DNA from: Cryobacterium psychrophilum
GTDB taxonomy: Bacteria; Actinomycetota; Actinomycetes; Actinomycetales; Microbacteriaceae
Length of the DNA: 64,000 bases
Assembly (NCBI RefSeq): GCF_004365915.1
Contig: NZ_SODI01000001.1
Span: 3,348,001 to 3,412,000, forward strand
Reading direction: 5' to 3'
The notes beneath the pieces are model-generated. The model saw nothing but the letters and a program-made list of their open reading frames with translations. It did no database searches and was not told where the DNA came from. Both the position numbers and the translations under genes were made by a program. Shown here piece after piece: positions 8,785 to 18,171 of this stretch (positions are counted from its first letter, which is position 1; every line of letters begins with the position of its first letter).

Positions 8785-9585
8785 CTACTGAACCGTTATG
8801 CCGGTAATTGTTGTGGGAATCGTGGGGGAGCCATCCGCGGAGTCGTCGATAGTGCCCGCATCCGTGATTTGTGACTTCAGCTCGTCCAGCCCGCTCGTGA
8901 CCTGTCCGATCACCGAGTAGCCGCCGGCCGTGTCGGCGCCAATGGTCGTGTCCTCGTAGACGATGAAGAACTGACTGCCCTGGCTGAAGGCGCTGTCGCC
9001 TTGACGAGCCATGGCCAGCGTGCCGGCCGGGTAGATATTGTCGGCCGGGGCATTCTCCACCGGGCCGTAGCGGTAGTCGGGTCCGCCGCTGCCGTCGCCG
9101 TTCGGGTCGCCGCACTGCAGCACGAAGAAACCGTCTTTCGTCAGCCGGTGGCAGGACGTGTCCACGTAGAAACCGGTCTGCGCGAGCGAAATCGTCGACG
9201 ACACCGCCTGCGGGGCGGCCGCGCCGTCGAGCTCGATGCCGAGGTCCACGTCGTTGAGCGTCAGCGTCCCTGACCAGGTGCGCCCCTCGGCGATCGTGCT
9301 CGAGGGAACGTCTCCGCTGTTCTGAACCGTGGCAGGGCCGGGCGTGGTGGACGACTCGGCCGCGGCCGAGTCGGTGGGTTCCGGCGAGCCCGGACCGCCG
9401 TTGAAGTAGAACACCTGGGCAACCACGAGCAGGGTCACGACCACCACGAGGCCCGCGCCGGCGAGAATATTGTCGCGCACTCGGCGCTTCTGCTGATGTT
9501 CGTGTACGTCGCGCCGCGCCTGGAACGCGCGTGTGCGCGCCCTGGCTGCGCGCGCTTCGCGTTCTTGCTTGTAATTCTGTGCCAC
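8785..9585 (-). CDS. Membrane-anchored cyclophilin-type peptidyl-prolyl isomerase
   Basis: Catalyses cis-trans isomerisation of prolyl bonds, here probably on exported proteins. The 266 aa protein has a highly basic cytoplasmic N-terminus, one membrane helix at about residues 41-60 ([16 protein letters not shown]) and a Ser/Thr/Pro-rich linker. The cyclophilin domain runs from about residue 100 ([20 protein letters not shown]). It includes [11 protein letters not shown], equivalent to the family GSQFFI strand. Start is GTG with a good GGAGGATCGAAA leader. A relA-ppiB neighbourhood is also found in mycobacteria. Confidence 0.9.
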   Translation of the reverse strand: MAQNYKQEREARAARARTRAFQARRDVHEHQQKRRVRDNILAGAGLVVVVTLLVVAQVFYFNGGPGSPEPTDSAAAESSTTPGPATVQNSGDVPSSTIAEGRTWSGTLTLNDVDLGIELDGAAAPQAVSSTISLAQTGFYVDTSCHRLTKDGFFVLQCGDPNGDGSGGPDYRYGPVENAPADNIYPAGTLAMARQGDSAFSQGSQFFIVYEDTTIGADTAGGYSVIGQVTSGLDELKSQITDAGTIDDSADGSPTIPTTITGITVQ

Positions 9586-9659
9586 TTTCGATCCTCCAGA
9601 AAGCTGGGAACGTCGGTCCTACGGCTCCACGCGAGCCTCGTAGAACTCTACGCACAAAC

Positions 9660-9665
9660 TACGCT
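9660..9665 (+). promoter_or_regulatory. Leaderless promoter -10 for rarA
   Basis: TACGCT ends 6 nt before the ATG at 9672, so transcription should start on or next to the start codon. A GGAGG is present but lies only 1 nt from the ATG, too close to serve as a normal ribosome site. Confidence 0.5.
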
Positions 9666-9671
9666 GGAGGA

Positions 9672-11012
9672 ATGTCGGATGCTCAACCGGGTCTGCGCAC
9701 TGGCGCTACCCCCCTCGCGGTACGAATGCGCCCGAAAACCCTCGACGAGGTAGCCGGTCAGCGTCATCTGCTCACTCCGGGTTCACCGCTCGTGAGCCTT
9801 GCGAGCGACAAGACGGGTGAGCAGGGCTCGGTGTCCGTGATTCTCTGGGGACCTCCCGGCACGGGCAAGACCACGCTGGCACAGACCATTGCGCACAGCT
9901 CCGGCCGCCGGTTCGTGGAACTCTCCGCGGTGACCGCCGGGGTGCGCGACGTGCGCCAGGTCATGGAGGAGGCTCGCACCAGTCGCGATCTCTACGGACT
10001 CTCGACCGTGCTCTTCCTCGACGAGATCCACCGGTTCTCCAAGGCCCAGCAGGATGCGTTGCTTCCCGGAGTGGAGAATGGCGTCATCATCCTCGTGGCG
10101 GCCACCACGGAGAACCCGTCGTTCTCCATCATCTCCCCGCTCCTCTCTCGATCCCTTCTCCTGACCCTCGAAACCCTCGGTGACGACGATCTCGGCATTG
10201 TGGTCGATCGTGCCGTGAGCGACCCCCGTGGACTTGCCGGTCGCTTCGAACTGGAGCCGGAGGCACGCGATGCCATCATTAGGCTCGCGTCGGGTGACGC
10301 TCGGCGGGCCCTCACTGCGCTGGAAGCGGCATCCGTTTCGGCGGCGAGCACCGTCGTGGCCGGCGACGAGTCCAGGCCGGTCATCACGACCGAGATTGTG
10401 TCCGTTGCGGTCGATCGGGCCCTGCTGCGTTACGACCGCAACGGCGATGAGCACTACGACGTGATCAGCGCCTTCATCAAGTCGGTGCGGGGGAGCGACG
10501 TCGATGCGGCACTGCACTATCTCGCGCGCATGATCGAGGCGGGCGAGGACCCCCGCTACATCGCCAGGCGCATCATCATCCTCGCCTCCGAAGACATCGG
10601 TATGGCCGACCCGCAGGCCCTCGTGATCGCTGTCGCCGCCGCCGACGCGGTGCAGCTGATCGGAATGCCGGAGGGGCGGATCCCCCTCGCCCAGGCCGTC
10701 GTTCACCTGGCGACCGCTCCCAAGTCCAACGCCGCCTATATGGCCCTCGACACGGCGATAGCCGATATTCGCTCCGGAAAGATGGGCAGGGTGCCCAAGG
10801 GAATGCGGGATGCGCACTACCCGGGAGCGAAGCGCCTCGGCCATGGCAAGGGGTATCTCTACCCGCACGATGATGCCCTCGGCGTCGTGACCCAGCAGTA
10901 TCCGCCCACGGAGCTCAAGTCGGTGCGCTACTACGAGCCCACCGAGCACGGAAACGAGCGGGAAATTTCGGCCAGGCTCGCCAAGCTCCGTCGAATTGTG
11001 CGCGGCCAATAG
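9672..11012 (+). CDS. rarA: Replication-associated recombination ATPase RarA (MgsA)
   Basis: An AAA+ clamp-loader-like ATPase that acts at stalled replication forks. From ATG 9672 it is 446 aa. It begins MSDAQPG and continues to the family segment [17 protein letters not shown]. Walker A is [10 protein letters not shown] (about residues 58-67), Walker B is LFLDEIHRF, and sensor 1 is AATTENPSF. The C-terminal tetramerisation domain includes [23 protein letters not shown] and [16 protein letters not shown]. The frame is open farther upstream, but the protein match and the -10 placement favour this start. Confidence 0.93.
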   Translation: MSDAQPGLRTGATPLAVRMRPKTLDEVAGQRHLLTPGSPLVSLASDKTGEQGSVSVILWGPPGTGKTTLAQTIAHSSGRRFVELSAVTAGVRDVRQVMEEARTSRDLYGLSTVLFLDEIHRFSKAQQDALLPGVENGVIILVAATTENPSFSIISPLLSRSLLLTLETLGDDDLGIVVDRAVSDPRGLAGRFELEPEARDAIIRLASGDARRALTALEAASVSAASTVVAGDESRPVITTEIVSVAVDRALLRYDRNGDEHYDVISAFIKSVRGSDVDAALHYLARMIEAGEDPRYIARRIIILASEDIGMADPQALVIAVAAADAVQLIGMPEGRIPLAQAVVHLATAPKSNAAYMALDTAIADIRSGKMGRVPKGMRDAHYPGAKRLGHGKGYLYPHDDALGVVTQQYPPTELKSVRYYEPTEHGNEREISARLAKLRRIVRGQ

Positions 11013-11061
11013 GTCCACCCGTGGCCAACGGGCTCTGCGGTGGGTGCTGGTGTCGGCGCTG

Positions 11062-11242
11062 TGATAGCCTGAACACCGCCTACAACTGGTTTTGGCATGC
11101 GGCTGCCTCCGATTCCAGTTTGGATGGGTTTGCCCTGTAGCCGGGCCCCCGTGGCAACCACCCCTCTGATCTCCCATGACGCCAGCGACTTTTGTGCGCG
11201 GCGCCCTGGTATTCCCTTGTTGAGTCCGATTGAAAGGAAACC
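11062..11242 (+). promoter_or_regulatory. rpsD promoter and long 5' leader
   Basis: An extended -10 (TGATAGCCT, 11062-11070) would start RNA near 11077 and leave a leader of about 165 nt before rpsD. The leader contains a possible stem pairing TTGCC (11130-11134) with GGCAA (11153-11157). S4 controls its own synthesis through mRNA structure in other bacteria. A comparable role here is inference only. No other gene is visible in this gap. Confidence 0.4.
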
Positions 11243-11872
11243 GTGTCTACAAAGTCACGTACCCGCAGTAAGACCCGCCTGTCGCGCGCGCTGGGCATTG
11301 CCCTCACGCCGAAGGCAGCCCGCTTCCTCGAGAAGCGCCCCTACGCACCGGGTGAGCACGGCCGCACCAAGCGCAAGACCGACTCGGACTATGCCGTCCG
11401 CCTGCGCGAGAAGCAGCGTTTACGCGCCCAGTACGGCATCCGCGAAGCCCAGCTCAAGATTGCCTTCGAGCAGGCTCGTCGTCGTCAGGGACTGACCGGT
11501 GAGAACCTGGTTGAGATCCTCGAGACCCGTCTCGACGCTCTTCTCGTGCGCTCCGCCATCGCCCGCACCACGGCTCAGGCTCGCCAGATGATCGTTCACC
11601 GTCACATTCTTGTTGATGGAGAGCTCGTTGACCGTCCCTCCTTCCGCGTGAAGCCGGGCCAGCTCATGCACGTCAAGGCTCGCAGCGAGGGCATGGAGCC
11701 GTTCCAGGTCGCCGCCGCCGGCGGACACGTGGACCTGCTCCCGAAGCTTCCCCCGTACCTCGAGGTTGAAGTTGACAAGCTGCAGGCGCGCCTCGTGCGC
11801 GCCCCGAAGCGTATCGAGATCCCCGTGACGTGTGAAGTTCAGCTCGTCGTTGAGTACTACGCGGCTCGCTAG
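11243..11872 (+). CDS. rpsD: 30S ribosomal protein S4
   Basis: A primary 16S rRNA-binding protein that nucleates assembly of the 30S body. The 209 aa protein has the actinobacterial N-terminus STKSRTRSKTRLSRALGI without the zinc-binding cysteines (C- form). The S4 RNA-binding domain is seen at about residues 95-160 (RLDALLVRSAIARTTAQARQ, HRHILVDGELVDRPSFRVKPG). Start is GTG with GAAAGGAAA upstream. It stands alone, away from the alpha operon, and is closed by a strong terminator. Confidence 0.97.
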   Translation: MSTKSRTRSKTRLSRALGIALTPKAARFLEKRPYAPGEHGRTKRKTDSDYAVRLREKQRLRAQYGIREAQLKIAFEQARRRQGLTGENLVEILETRLDALLVRSAIARTTAQARQMIVHRHILVDGELVDRPSFRVKPGQLMHVKARSEGMEPFQVAAAGGHVDLLPKLPPYLEVEVDKLQARLVRAPKRIEIPVTCEVQLVVEYYAAR

Positions 11873-11890
11873 CTTCAACTGAAGTACGCT

Positions 11891-11924
11891 GAAGGGCGGA
11901 TCACCTCCGGGTGATCCGCCCTTC
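11891..11924 (+). terminator. Terminator after rpsD
   Basis: A perfect 15-bp stem (11891-11905 with 11910-11924) carries a TCCG loop closed by C-G, a UNCG-type tetraloop. TGTGTTTCCCCC follows. This is one of the clearest intrinsic terminators in the window. Confidence 0.88.
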
Positions 11925-11956
11925 TGTGTTTCCCCCGAAAGAAGAATCGCTTCGCG

Positions 11957-12352
11957 ATGGAATTGGTTGGTGTGCTGGTGTCAGGTGGAGATATTGCCGG
12001 GCTCATCGGTGCCGGCGTGTTCGCGATCCTCGTCGCCGTCATCGCGCTCCCGCTCATCAAACTGGGGCGGGTCTTCGACGAGACCACACGCGCCATCCAT
12101 GAACTCAGCGCGAGCGTCACGCCACTGCTCGCCGAGACCACCGAGACCATCTCCCAGACCAACACGCAACTGGCGCGGGTCGACACGATCACCAGCAATG
12201 TAGCGGATGCCACCGGCAATGTCTCGGCCCTCGTCGCACTGTTCGCGGCGACGGTTGGTGGCCCGCTCGTCAAGCTGGCCGGGTTTTCGGCCGGAGTGCG
12301 AGCCGCCTTTCGGGCAGGCAGGCCGACCGCGTCTCGGCGAGAGCGAACATAG
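11957..12352 (+). CDS. DUF948 membrane protein
   Basis: 131 aa. One N-terminal membrane helix (about residues 12-36, IGAGVFAILVAVIALPLIKL) is followed by a helical region resembling the DUF948 heptad-like segment. This has repeated Thr/Asn (ETTRAIHELSASVTPLLAET, TNTQLARVDTI). The C-terminus is basic. Genes of this type precede alaS in many actinobacteria, commonly paired with a second small membrane protein as here. The family function is not established. The ribosome site is weak (AAGAAG about 13 nt away). Confidence 0.82.
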   Translation: MELVGVLVSGGDIAGLIGAGVFAILVAVIALPLIKLGRVFDETTRAIHELSASVTPLLAETTETISQTNTQLARVDTITSNVADATGNVSALVALFAATVGGPLVKLAGFSAGVRAAFRAGRPTASRRERT

Positions 12353-12417
12353 ACCGGTACTCTTAACGCAGCACCGTTTGAGATAGGTGCCGCCTATCAA
12401 AACTCAAGGGAGCATCT

Positions 12418-12627
12418 GTGAAAAACTTCATCTGGCTGGTTGTAGGTGTCGCCGCCGGTTTCGTCGTCGCCCACGAGGTGAACAAGTCGCAGCAGGGCAA
12501 GCAGTTCTTCACCGATCTTGACGCCAAGGCGCGCGAGTTCGGGGAGGCCATCTCCGACGGATACCGCCAGCGCGAGGCCGAGCTTCACGCGGCACTCGGC
12601 GACGCCGACGAGGCAGCGGCCACGTAG
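12418..12627 (+). CDS. Small membrane-anchored protein upstream of alaS
   Basis: 69 aa. An N-terminal membrane helix (residues 3-18, NFIWLVVGVAAGFVVAHEV) is followed by a charged, probably helical cytosolic part. Length and layout are similar to the YtxH-like small protein that follows the DUF948 gene in related genomes. Start is GTG with GGGAG 5 nt before it. It lies 65 nt after the DUF948 gene and 54 nt before alaS, so it is probably in the same transcript. Function unknown. Confidence 0.78.
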   Translation: MKNFIWLVVGVAAGFVVAHEVNKSQQGKQFFTDLDAKAREFGEAISDGYRQREAELHAALGDADEAAAT

Positions 12628-12681
12628 CTCCTCGCTCGCCAGACCTTTCGTTACTCACGCACCACCAAGGCTACGGACACA

Positions 12682-15336
12682 ATGCAGACTGCCGACATTC
12701 GCGGGCGCTGGCTCGACTTCTTCGCCGATCGCGGACACACCGTTGTGCCCTCAGCCTCCCTGGTGAGCGATGACCCCACCCTCCTCTTCACCGTTGCCGG
12801 CATGGTGCCGTTCGTTCCGTACCTCACCGGACTCGTGCCCGCGCCGTACAAGCGGGCCACCAGCGTGCAGAAGTGCATCCGCACCAACGACATCGAAGAG
12901 GTCGGTAAGACGCCGCGCCACGGCACGTTCTTCCAGATGAATGGAAACTTCTCCTTCGGTGACTACTTCAAGGAAGAGGCCATCGGCTTCGCCTGGGAGC
13001 TGTTGACCACCCAGGAAAACCAGGGCGGCTACGGCTTTCGGGAGTCCGACCTGTGGGTGACGATCTACCTCGATGACGATGAGGCATTCCGTTACTGGCG
13101 GGCAATCGGAGTGCCGGAAAACCGGATCCAGCGCCTCGGCATGGAATCCAACTACTGGTCAACCGGTCAGCCCGGCCCCGCCGGCCCCTGCTCCGAGATT
13201 TTCTTCGACCGTGGCCCGGCGTACGGCGCCGACGGAGGCCCGGCCACCGACGACGACCGGTACGTGGAGATCTGGAACCTCGTCTTCATGCAGTACCTCC
13301 GCGGGGAGAGCACCGGCAAGAGTAATTTCGAGATTCTCGGCGACCTCCCCAAGAAGAACATCGACACCGGCATGGGGCTTGAGCGCGTCGCTTTCCTCAA
13401 GCAGGGCGTCGAGAACATGTACGAGATCGACCAGGTTCGCCCGGTTCTCGATCGTGCCGCCGCGCTGTCCGGCCGCCGCTACGGCGCCGACCACGACGAC
13501 GACGTGCGGATGCGCATCGTCGCCGATCACGTGCGCTCCTCCCTCATGCTCATGAGCGACGGCGTCATGCCGTCCAACGAGGGCCGCGGCTACATTCTGC
13601 GGCGCCTGCTGCGTCGCAGCGTGCGCGCCATGCGCCTGCTCGGCGTCGATTCGGCGAGCCTTCCCGAGCTACTGCCCGCCTCGCGGGACGCCATGATGTC
13701 CTCCTACCCGGAGGTCTTCACTGACTTCAGCCGCATCAGCCAGGCCGCGTACTCCGAGGAGGAGACGTTCCTGCGCACGCTGGCAAGTGGCAGCGCCGTG
13801 CTTGACCTCGCCGTGACGAAGACCAAGATCGCGAACAAGACGGAACTGGCCGGACCGACAGCCTTCCTCCTGCACGACACCTACGGCTTTCCGATCGAGA
13901 TCACGCTCGAGATCGCGGAGGAAGCCGGTCTCACCGTCAACCGTGACGCCTTCGACACGCTCATGACCAAGCAGCGCACCATGGCCAAGGCCGATGCGAA
14001 GTCCAAAAAGACGCACCTGGCCGACCTCGGGGTGTACAGCGCCTTCCGCGCCGCGGGCGAGACCGTGTTCACCGGCTACAACGAGATGCAGCACGAGTCC
14101 AGCGTGCTCGGCCTCATCGTCGAAGGCGTGTCCGTGACGAGCGCCGTGGCGGGCGAGACCGCTGAGGTCATCCTCTCCGAGACGGCTCTGTGGGCGGAGT
14201 CCGGCGGACAGGACGCTGACGCCGGCCTTATCGTTGGGGCCGGGTATGAGCTTGAGGTGCTTGATGTGCAGAAGCCCGTCAAGGGATTGATCAGCCACAC
14301 GGTCAAGGTTCGCTCCGGCGAAGTGGGTGTCGGCGATCAGGCGACGAGTATCGTCGACCCGGAATGGCGTCGCGGCGCCCGGCAGGCACACTCCGGCACG
14401 CACGTGCTGCATGCGGCCCTGCGTCAGGTCCTCGGCCCGAATGCGCACCAGTCCGGTTCCTACAACAAGGCGGGCTTCTTCCGCCTCGACTTCTCCTGGA
14501 ACCAGCCCCTGTCCCTGGCGACCCGCAGCGAGATCGAGGAGATCTCCAACAACGCCATCCGCGACAACCTGCCCGTCACCACGCGCGAATTGCCCCTCGC
14601 GGAGGCGAAGGCACTCGGCGCAATGGCTCTGTTCGGTGAGAAGTACGGCGATCGGGTGCGTGTCGTCGACATCGGCGGACCCTGGTCGCGTGAGCTGTGT
14701 GCCGGTACCCACGTCTCCAGCAGCGCCGAAATCGGCATGATCAACCTCACCAGTGAGGCCTCCGTCGGCTCGACGAACCGTCGTGTGGAGGCGCTTGTCG
14801 GCCTGGAAGCCTTCCGCGACCTCGCCACGGAACGGGCGCTCGTCTCCCAGCTCACCGCGAGCCTGAAGACGCCGCGGGAAAACCTGCCGGAGCGCATCAC
14901 CGAACTCGTACAGAACCTCAAGACCGCCGAGAAGAAGATTGCGGCTTTCGAATCGCGCGCCCTCACCGAACGTGTCCCCGCGTTGGTTGCCGCTCAGACG
15001 CGGGCAGGAACGGTCACCCTCGTCGCGAAGGACCTTGGTGTTCTCAATTCCTCGGACGATGTGCGCATGCTCGTGACCGCAACCCGGGAGCGACTTGGCG
15101 CGGACCCGGCTGTTGTCGCACTCGCGGCCACGGTCGGTGACAAGCCGGTCGTCATCGTGGCCACCAACCAGGCTGCCCGCGATGCCGGGCACAAGGCAGG
15201 CGCGTTGGCGAAGCAGGTGGCCGGGATCCTCGGCGGCGGCGGTGGCGGCAAGGACGACCTCGCACAGGGTGGCGGAGTGAACACGGAGGCCATCCCTGTG
15301 GCCCTCACCGCGGTGCTCACCGCCGTCTCGCGCTAA
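12682..15336 (+). CDS. alaS: Alanyl-tRNA synthetase
   Basis: Charges tRNA-Ala in a class II aminoacylation reaction and edits mischarged Ser/Gly. The 884 aa protein starts MQTADIRGRWLDFFADRGHT. The aminoacylation core contains KCIRTNDIEEVG and HGTFFQMNGNFSFGDYFKEE. The editing domain has the zinc-binding HSGTHVLHAALR and CAGTHV. The C-Ala domain ends with the glycine-rich GGGGGGKDDLAQGGG motif. All parts are present, and the length is typical. It heads a run ruvX-mltG-aroE with gaps of only a few bases. Confidence 0.98.
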   Translation: MQTADIRGRWLDFFADRGHTVVPSASLVSDDPTLLFTVAGMVPFVPYLTGLVPAPYKRATSVQKCIRTNDIEEVGKTPRHGTFFQMNGNFSFGDYFKEEAIGFAWELLTTQENQGGYGFRESDLWVTIYLDDDEAFRYWRAIGVPENRIQRLGMESNYWSTGQPGPAGPCSEIFFDRGPAYGADGGPATDDDRYVEIWNLVFMQYLRGESTGKSNFEILGDLPKKNIDTGMGLERVAFLKQGVENMYEIDQVRPVLDRAAALSGRRYGADHDDDVRMRIVADHVRSSLMLMSDGVMPSNEGRGYILRRLLRRSVRAMRLLGVDSASLPELLPASRDAMMSSYPEVFTDFSRISQAAYSEEETFLRTLASGSAVLDLAVTKTKIANKTELAGPTAFLLHDTYGFPIEITLEIAEEAGLTVNRDAFDTLMTKQRTMAKADAKSKKTHLADLGVYSAFRAAGETVFTGYNEMQHESSVLGLIVEGVSVTSAVAGETAEVILSETALWAESGGQDADAGLIVGAGYELEVLDVQKPVKGLISHTVKVRSGEVGVGDQATSIVDPEWRRGARQAHSGTHVLHAALRQVLGPNAHQSGSYNKAGFFRLDFSWNQPLSLATRSEIEEISNNAIRDNLPVTTRELPLAEAKALGAMALFGEKYGDRVRVVDIGGPWSRELCAGTHVSSSAEIGMINLTSEASVGSTNRRVEALVGLEAFRDLATERALVSQLTASLKTPRENLPERITELVQNLKTAEKKIAAFESRALTERVPALVAAQTRAGTVTLVAKDLGVLNSSDDVRMLVTATRERLGADPAVVALAATVGDKPVVIVATNQAARDAGHKAGALAKQVAGILGGGGGGKDDLAQGGGVNTEAIPVALTAVLTAVSR

Positions 15337-15339
15337 GTC

Positions 15340-15810
15340 ATGCGGTCGGGTGTGCGAGTCGGAGTAGACGTCGGCAAGGTGCGAATAGGGGTATCTCGCA
15401 GCGACAACCACGGAATGCTGGCCATGCCGGTCGAGACGGTGAGTCGCGACGCGGGCGGCCGCAGCGACATTGCGCGCCTCCTTGCGATCGTCAGCGAGTA
15501 CGACGCCGTGGAAGTCGTTGTTGGACTCCCGCTCGCACTCTCCGGCAGTAGGACCGCGTCCACGGAGGATGCCCAGGTCTTTGCCGAGGCGCTGGCACGC
15601 GCCCTGACCGTACCGGTTCGTCTCGTCGACGAACGCCTGTCCACGGTGTCGGCCCAATCGGCACTGCGTGCATCCGGGCGCTCGGCCAAGACCCAGCGTC
15701 CGGTCATCGATCAGGTGGCCGCGACAATAATCTTGCAGCATGCGCTCGACAGCGAGCGTTCATCGGGCACGCCAGCCGGCTCGCCCCTTGATCTGAGCGG
15801 AAGGCCCTAG
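15340..15810 (+). CDS. ruvX: RuvX/YqgF putative pre-16S rRNA nuclease
   Basis: An RNase H-fold nuclease, first described as a Holliday junction resolvase homologue and linked in E. coli to 16S rRNA 5' end maturation. The 156 aa protein shows VGVDVGKVRIGVSRSD at the N-terminus (first catalytic Asp), VVVGLPLALSGS with the strand-4 acidic region, and VRLVDERLSTVSA. It starts 3 bp after alaS, the usual actinobacterial order before mltG. Confidence 0.92.
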   Translation: MRSGVRVGVDVGKVRIGVSRSDNHGMLAMPVETVSRDAGGRSDIARLLAIVSEYDAVEVVVGLPLALSGSRTASTEDAQVFAEALARALTVPVRLVDERLSTVSAQSALRASGRSAKTQRPVIDQVAATIILQHALDSERSSGTPAGSPLDLSGRP

Positions 15811-15812
15811 TC

Positions 15813-17291
15813 GTGCCGAGCACTCCCGGCGACCAGCCGATGCCGTCCCGTCGTTCGCTGCGCCTCGCCCAACAGGCACGTGAAGAGGCCGAACAGCTGG
15901 CCCAGGGAACATCGGGGGCGGCCGGGTCAGCTCCAGAGCCCGCCGACGCGGCGGGGAACCCGCCACTCATCGAGCCGGGTTCGGAGCCTGAGGCGGCAGC
16001 AGCCTCTGCCCAGCCCCAGCCCCAGCCCCAGCCCCAGCCCCAGCCCCAGCCACCGGCACCGGCACCGGCACCGAACCGTGACGAGGTTCTGCCGCCACGC
16101 CAGTCAGATGAGGGTCAGGCCGTGATTCCGTTTGAGGAACCCGCTGGAGACCGCGCGAATCGGCGCGCTGCCGGCCGAGCCAGGCGGCGGGCCGAGATCG
16201 CCGCCGGCCCACCGCGGGAAAAAAAGAGTCGCAAGGGTGCGTGGGGGTGCCTCATCGCCCTCGTGGTCATCGTCGCAATGCTCGCCGCGGGTGCGTTCGC
16301 GCTCAGGGCCCCCATCGCGCAAGTGATCTCAGCCATCCAGGGACCTGCGGACTTCACCGAGCAGGAGGCCGCGACCGGCACGGACACCACGGTCATGATC
16401 CACTCGGGGGATTCCGGCTCGGACATTGCGCAGACGCTCGTGGCCGAGGGGGTCGTCAAGGGTTATCAGGCCTTCTATGAGCTGCTTCTGGCCGAGCGGC
16501 CGGAGCCTGTCTTTCAGCCGGGCGCGTACGAGCTCAAGACCAAAATGACTGCCGCATCCGCTCTCGAGAATCTTCTTGATCCCGCGAGCAAACTCGACCG
16601 GACGGTCGTCGTTCCCGAGGGAACGGCCGCAGGAGTGGTGCTCGAGTCGATCGCTGAGGGCACCGAGATTCCCCTCGCCGACCTGCAGGCTGCCGCGGCA
16701 AACGTGGCATCCTTCGGGCTGCCGGCCGAGGCGACCACGCTGGAAGGATTCCTGTTTCCCGCCACCTACACCTTCTCGCCCAAGGCCTCGGCGCAGGACG
16801 CCATCAAGACCCTCGTTGACCGCCAGTTCGCGGCTCTCGACGGTGCGGGCGTCGCCCCGGAGAAGCGCTGGTCGACAATCGTGCTCGCCTCGCTCATCCA
16901 GCGGGAGGCCGGTCTTCGTGACGACTACTACAAGGTGTCGCGCGTCTTTCTCAACCGGCTCAACCCAGAGAGGTGGGAGAGCGGGCTGCTACAGTCCGAT
17001 GCGACCGTGGCCTACGGCACGGGCAACACGCATCTCGTGACCACAACGGATGCCGAGCGTAACGACGCCGGCAACCTCTTCAACACCTACGTGCACCCCG
17101 GGTTGCCCGTCGGACCCATCTCCAACCCCGGCGACCTCGCGATCGATGCGGCGCTGCACCCCGCGGATGGTCCCTGGCTGTTCTTCGTGACGTGGAACCT
17201 CGACACGGGAGAGACAACCTTCTCCTCCACCGTGCAGGAACACGATGCGGCCGTCGTGAAGTGGCAGGACTGGATGAGGGAGAACCGTTGA
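15813..17291 (+). CDS. mltG: Endolytic murein transglycosylase MltG
   Basis: Cuts nascent glycan strands in the membrane and so sets their length. The 492 aa protein has an unusually long cytosolic tail of about 145 residues. This contains a (PQ)7 and (PA)3 tract, then a basic stretch REKKSRKG and one membrane helix at about residues 146-166. The YceG domain follows, with LEGFLFPATYTFSP and the catalytic-region motif SLIQREAGLRDDYY, where the Glu matches the family active site. Start is GTG 2 bp after ruvX. The stop overlaps the aroE TTG. Confidence 0.94.
   Translation: MPSTPGDQPMPSRRSLRLAQQAREEAEQLAQGTSGAAGSAPEPADAAGNPPLIEPGSEPEAAAASAQPQPQPQPQPQPQPPAPAPAPNRDEVLPPRQSDEGQAVIPFEEPAGDRANRRAAGRARRRAEIAAGPPREKKSRKGAWGCLIALVVIVAMLAAGAFALRAPIAQVISAIQGPADFTEQEAATGTDTTVMIHSGDSGSDIAQTLVAEGVVKGYQAFYELLLAERPEPVFQPGAYELKTKMTAASALENLLDPASKLDRTVVVPEGTAAGVVLESIAEGTEIPLADLQAAAANVASFGLPAEATTLEGFLFPATYTFSPKASAQDAIKTLVDRQFAALDGAGVAPEKRWSTIVLASLIQREAGLRDDYYKVSRVFLNRLNPERWESGLLQSDATVAYGTGNTHLVTTTDAERNDAGNLFNTYVHPGLPVGPISNPGDLAIDAALHPADGPWLFFVTWNLDTGETTFSSTVQEHDAAVVKWQDWMRENR
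16011..16070 (+). repeat. In-frame hexanucleotide tandem repeats in mltG
   Basis: Seven CAGCCM units (16011-16052; six CAGCCC, the last CAGCCA) are followed by three CCGGCA units (16053-16070). They encode alternating Gln-Pro and then Pro-Ala. Because the unit is 6 bp, gain or loss of units keeps the frame and only changes tail length. Confidence 0.95.
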
Positions 17292-18166
17292 CCACGGTCG
17301 GCACACCCCGCTTTGCGGTTCTGGGCTCGCCCATTCTGCACTCGCGATCACCCGCACTGCACCGCGCCGCGTATCAGGTCCTCGGCCTGAAGTGGCGCTA
17401 CGAGGCCCATGAGGTGCGCTCGGGCGAACTCGCGTCGTTCATCGATGTGCTGGGGCCCGAGTGGCGGGGGCTGTCACTCACGATGCCGCTCAAGCACGAG
17501 GTTCTCCCGCTCATCGACGACCTCGACCGCATGGCCGAGCTGACCGGCGCCGTCAACACCGTACTCATCACACCCCCAAGCCACGAGGGCGGCGCCCGTA
17601 CGCTCAGCGGCTACAACACCGACGTTGCTGGCCTTGTGCGTGCCCTTACCGAGAACGGTGTCGAGCGGCCGCCCCATGTGACGCTGCTGGGCGCCGGTGC
17701 GACGGCGACGTCGGCACTCGTGGCCGCCGCGGTACTCGGGGCCGAAGGCGTCGACGTGATCGTTCGCGATCCGGCCAAAGCGATGCCCCTCCGGGAGCTC
17801 GGCAGGACGCTGGGGCTCACCGTGACGGTGTCGGCCCTCGCTGACCTGGCCGATGCGCGGCCCACGAGTGACCTGGTCATCAGCACACTTCCGGGGGGGA
17901 GCACCCTGTCGGGAGAATTCCCGCCGGCCCTGCGCCGAAGCGTTCCCCTCTTTGACGTGGCGTATTCTCCGTGGCCGAGTGCGCTGGCCACGTCGTGGCA
18001 GGCGAGTGGTGGGACGGTGTTGTCCGGGCTCGGCATGCTTTTGCACCAGGCCCTGATTCAAGACCGTATCTTTGTTGCCGGCGATCCCCTCATTCCGCTT
18101 GAGGGGGAGACAGAGGTGCTCGCAGCCATGCGCGGCGTCTTGAGCCGCGACCCTGTGGAAGGATAG
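17288..18166 (+). CDS. aroE: Shikimate dehydrogenase
   Basis: NADPH-dependent reduction of 3-dehydroshikimate to shikimate. It has 292 aa from TTG 17288, which overlaps the mltG stop as TTGA and has GGGAGAA just upstream. A longer open frame exists but would run deep into mltG. Motifs are [16 protein letters not shown] (shikimate site with SxS), LTMPLKHE with the catalytic Lys, NTVLI and [12 protein letters not shown]. The Rossmann loop is [12 protein letters not shown]. Next in line are aroC, aroK and aroB, giving a chorismate-pathway operon. Confidence 0.94.
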   Translation: MTTVGTPRFAVLGSPILHSRSPALHRAAYQVLGLKWRYEAHEVRSGELASFIDVLGPEWRGLSLTMPLKHEVLPLIDDLDRMAELTGAVNTVLITPPSHEGGARTLSGYNTDVAGLVRALTENGVERPPHVTLLGAGATATSALVAAAVLGAEGVDVIVRDPAKAMPLRELGRTLGLTVTVSALADLADARPTSDLVISTLPGGSTLSGEFPPALRRSVPLFDVAYSPWPSALATSWQASGGTVLSGLGMLLHQALIQDRIFVAGDPLIPLEGETEVLAAMRGVLSRDPVEG

Positions 18167-18171
18167 TAAGC

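Noticed and set aside
7052..8807. Plus-strand frames opposite the AbiEi-like and DUF349 genes
   Set aside because: Leu/Gly/Val-rich shadows; the minus-strand products have recognisable domains and plausible starts.
13669..15741. 690-aa minus-strand frame across alaS and ruvX
   Set aside because: It spans two well-supported genes, lacks any domain, and has shadow-type composition.
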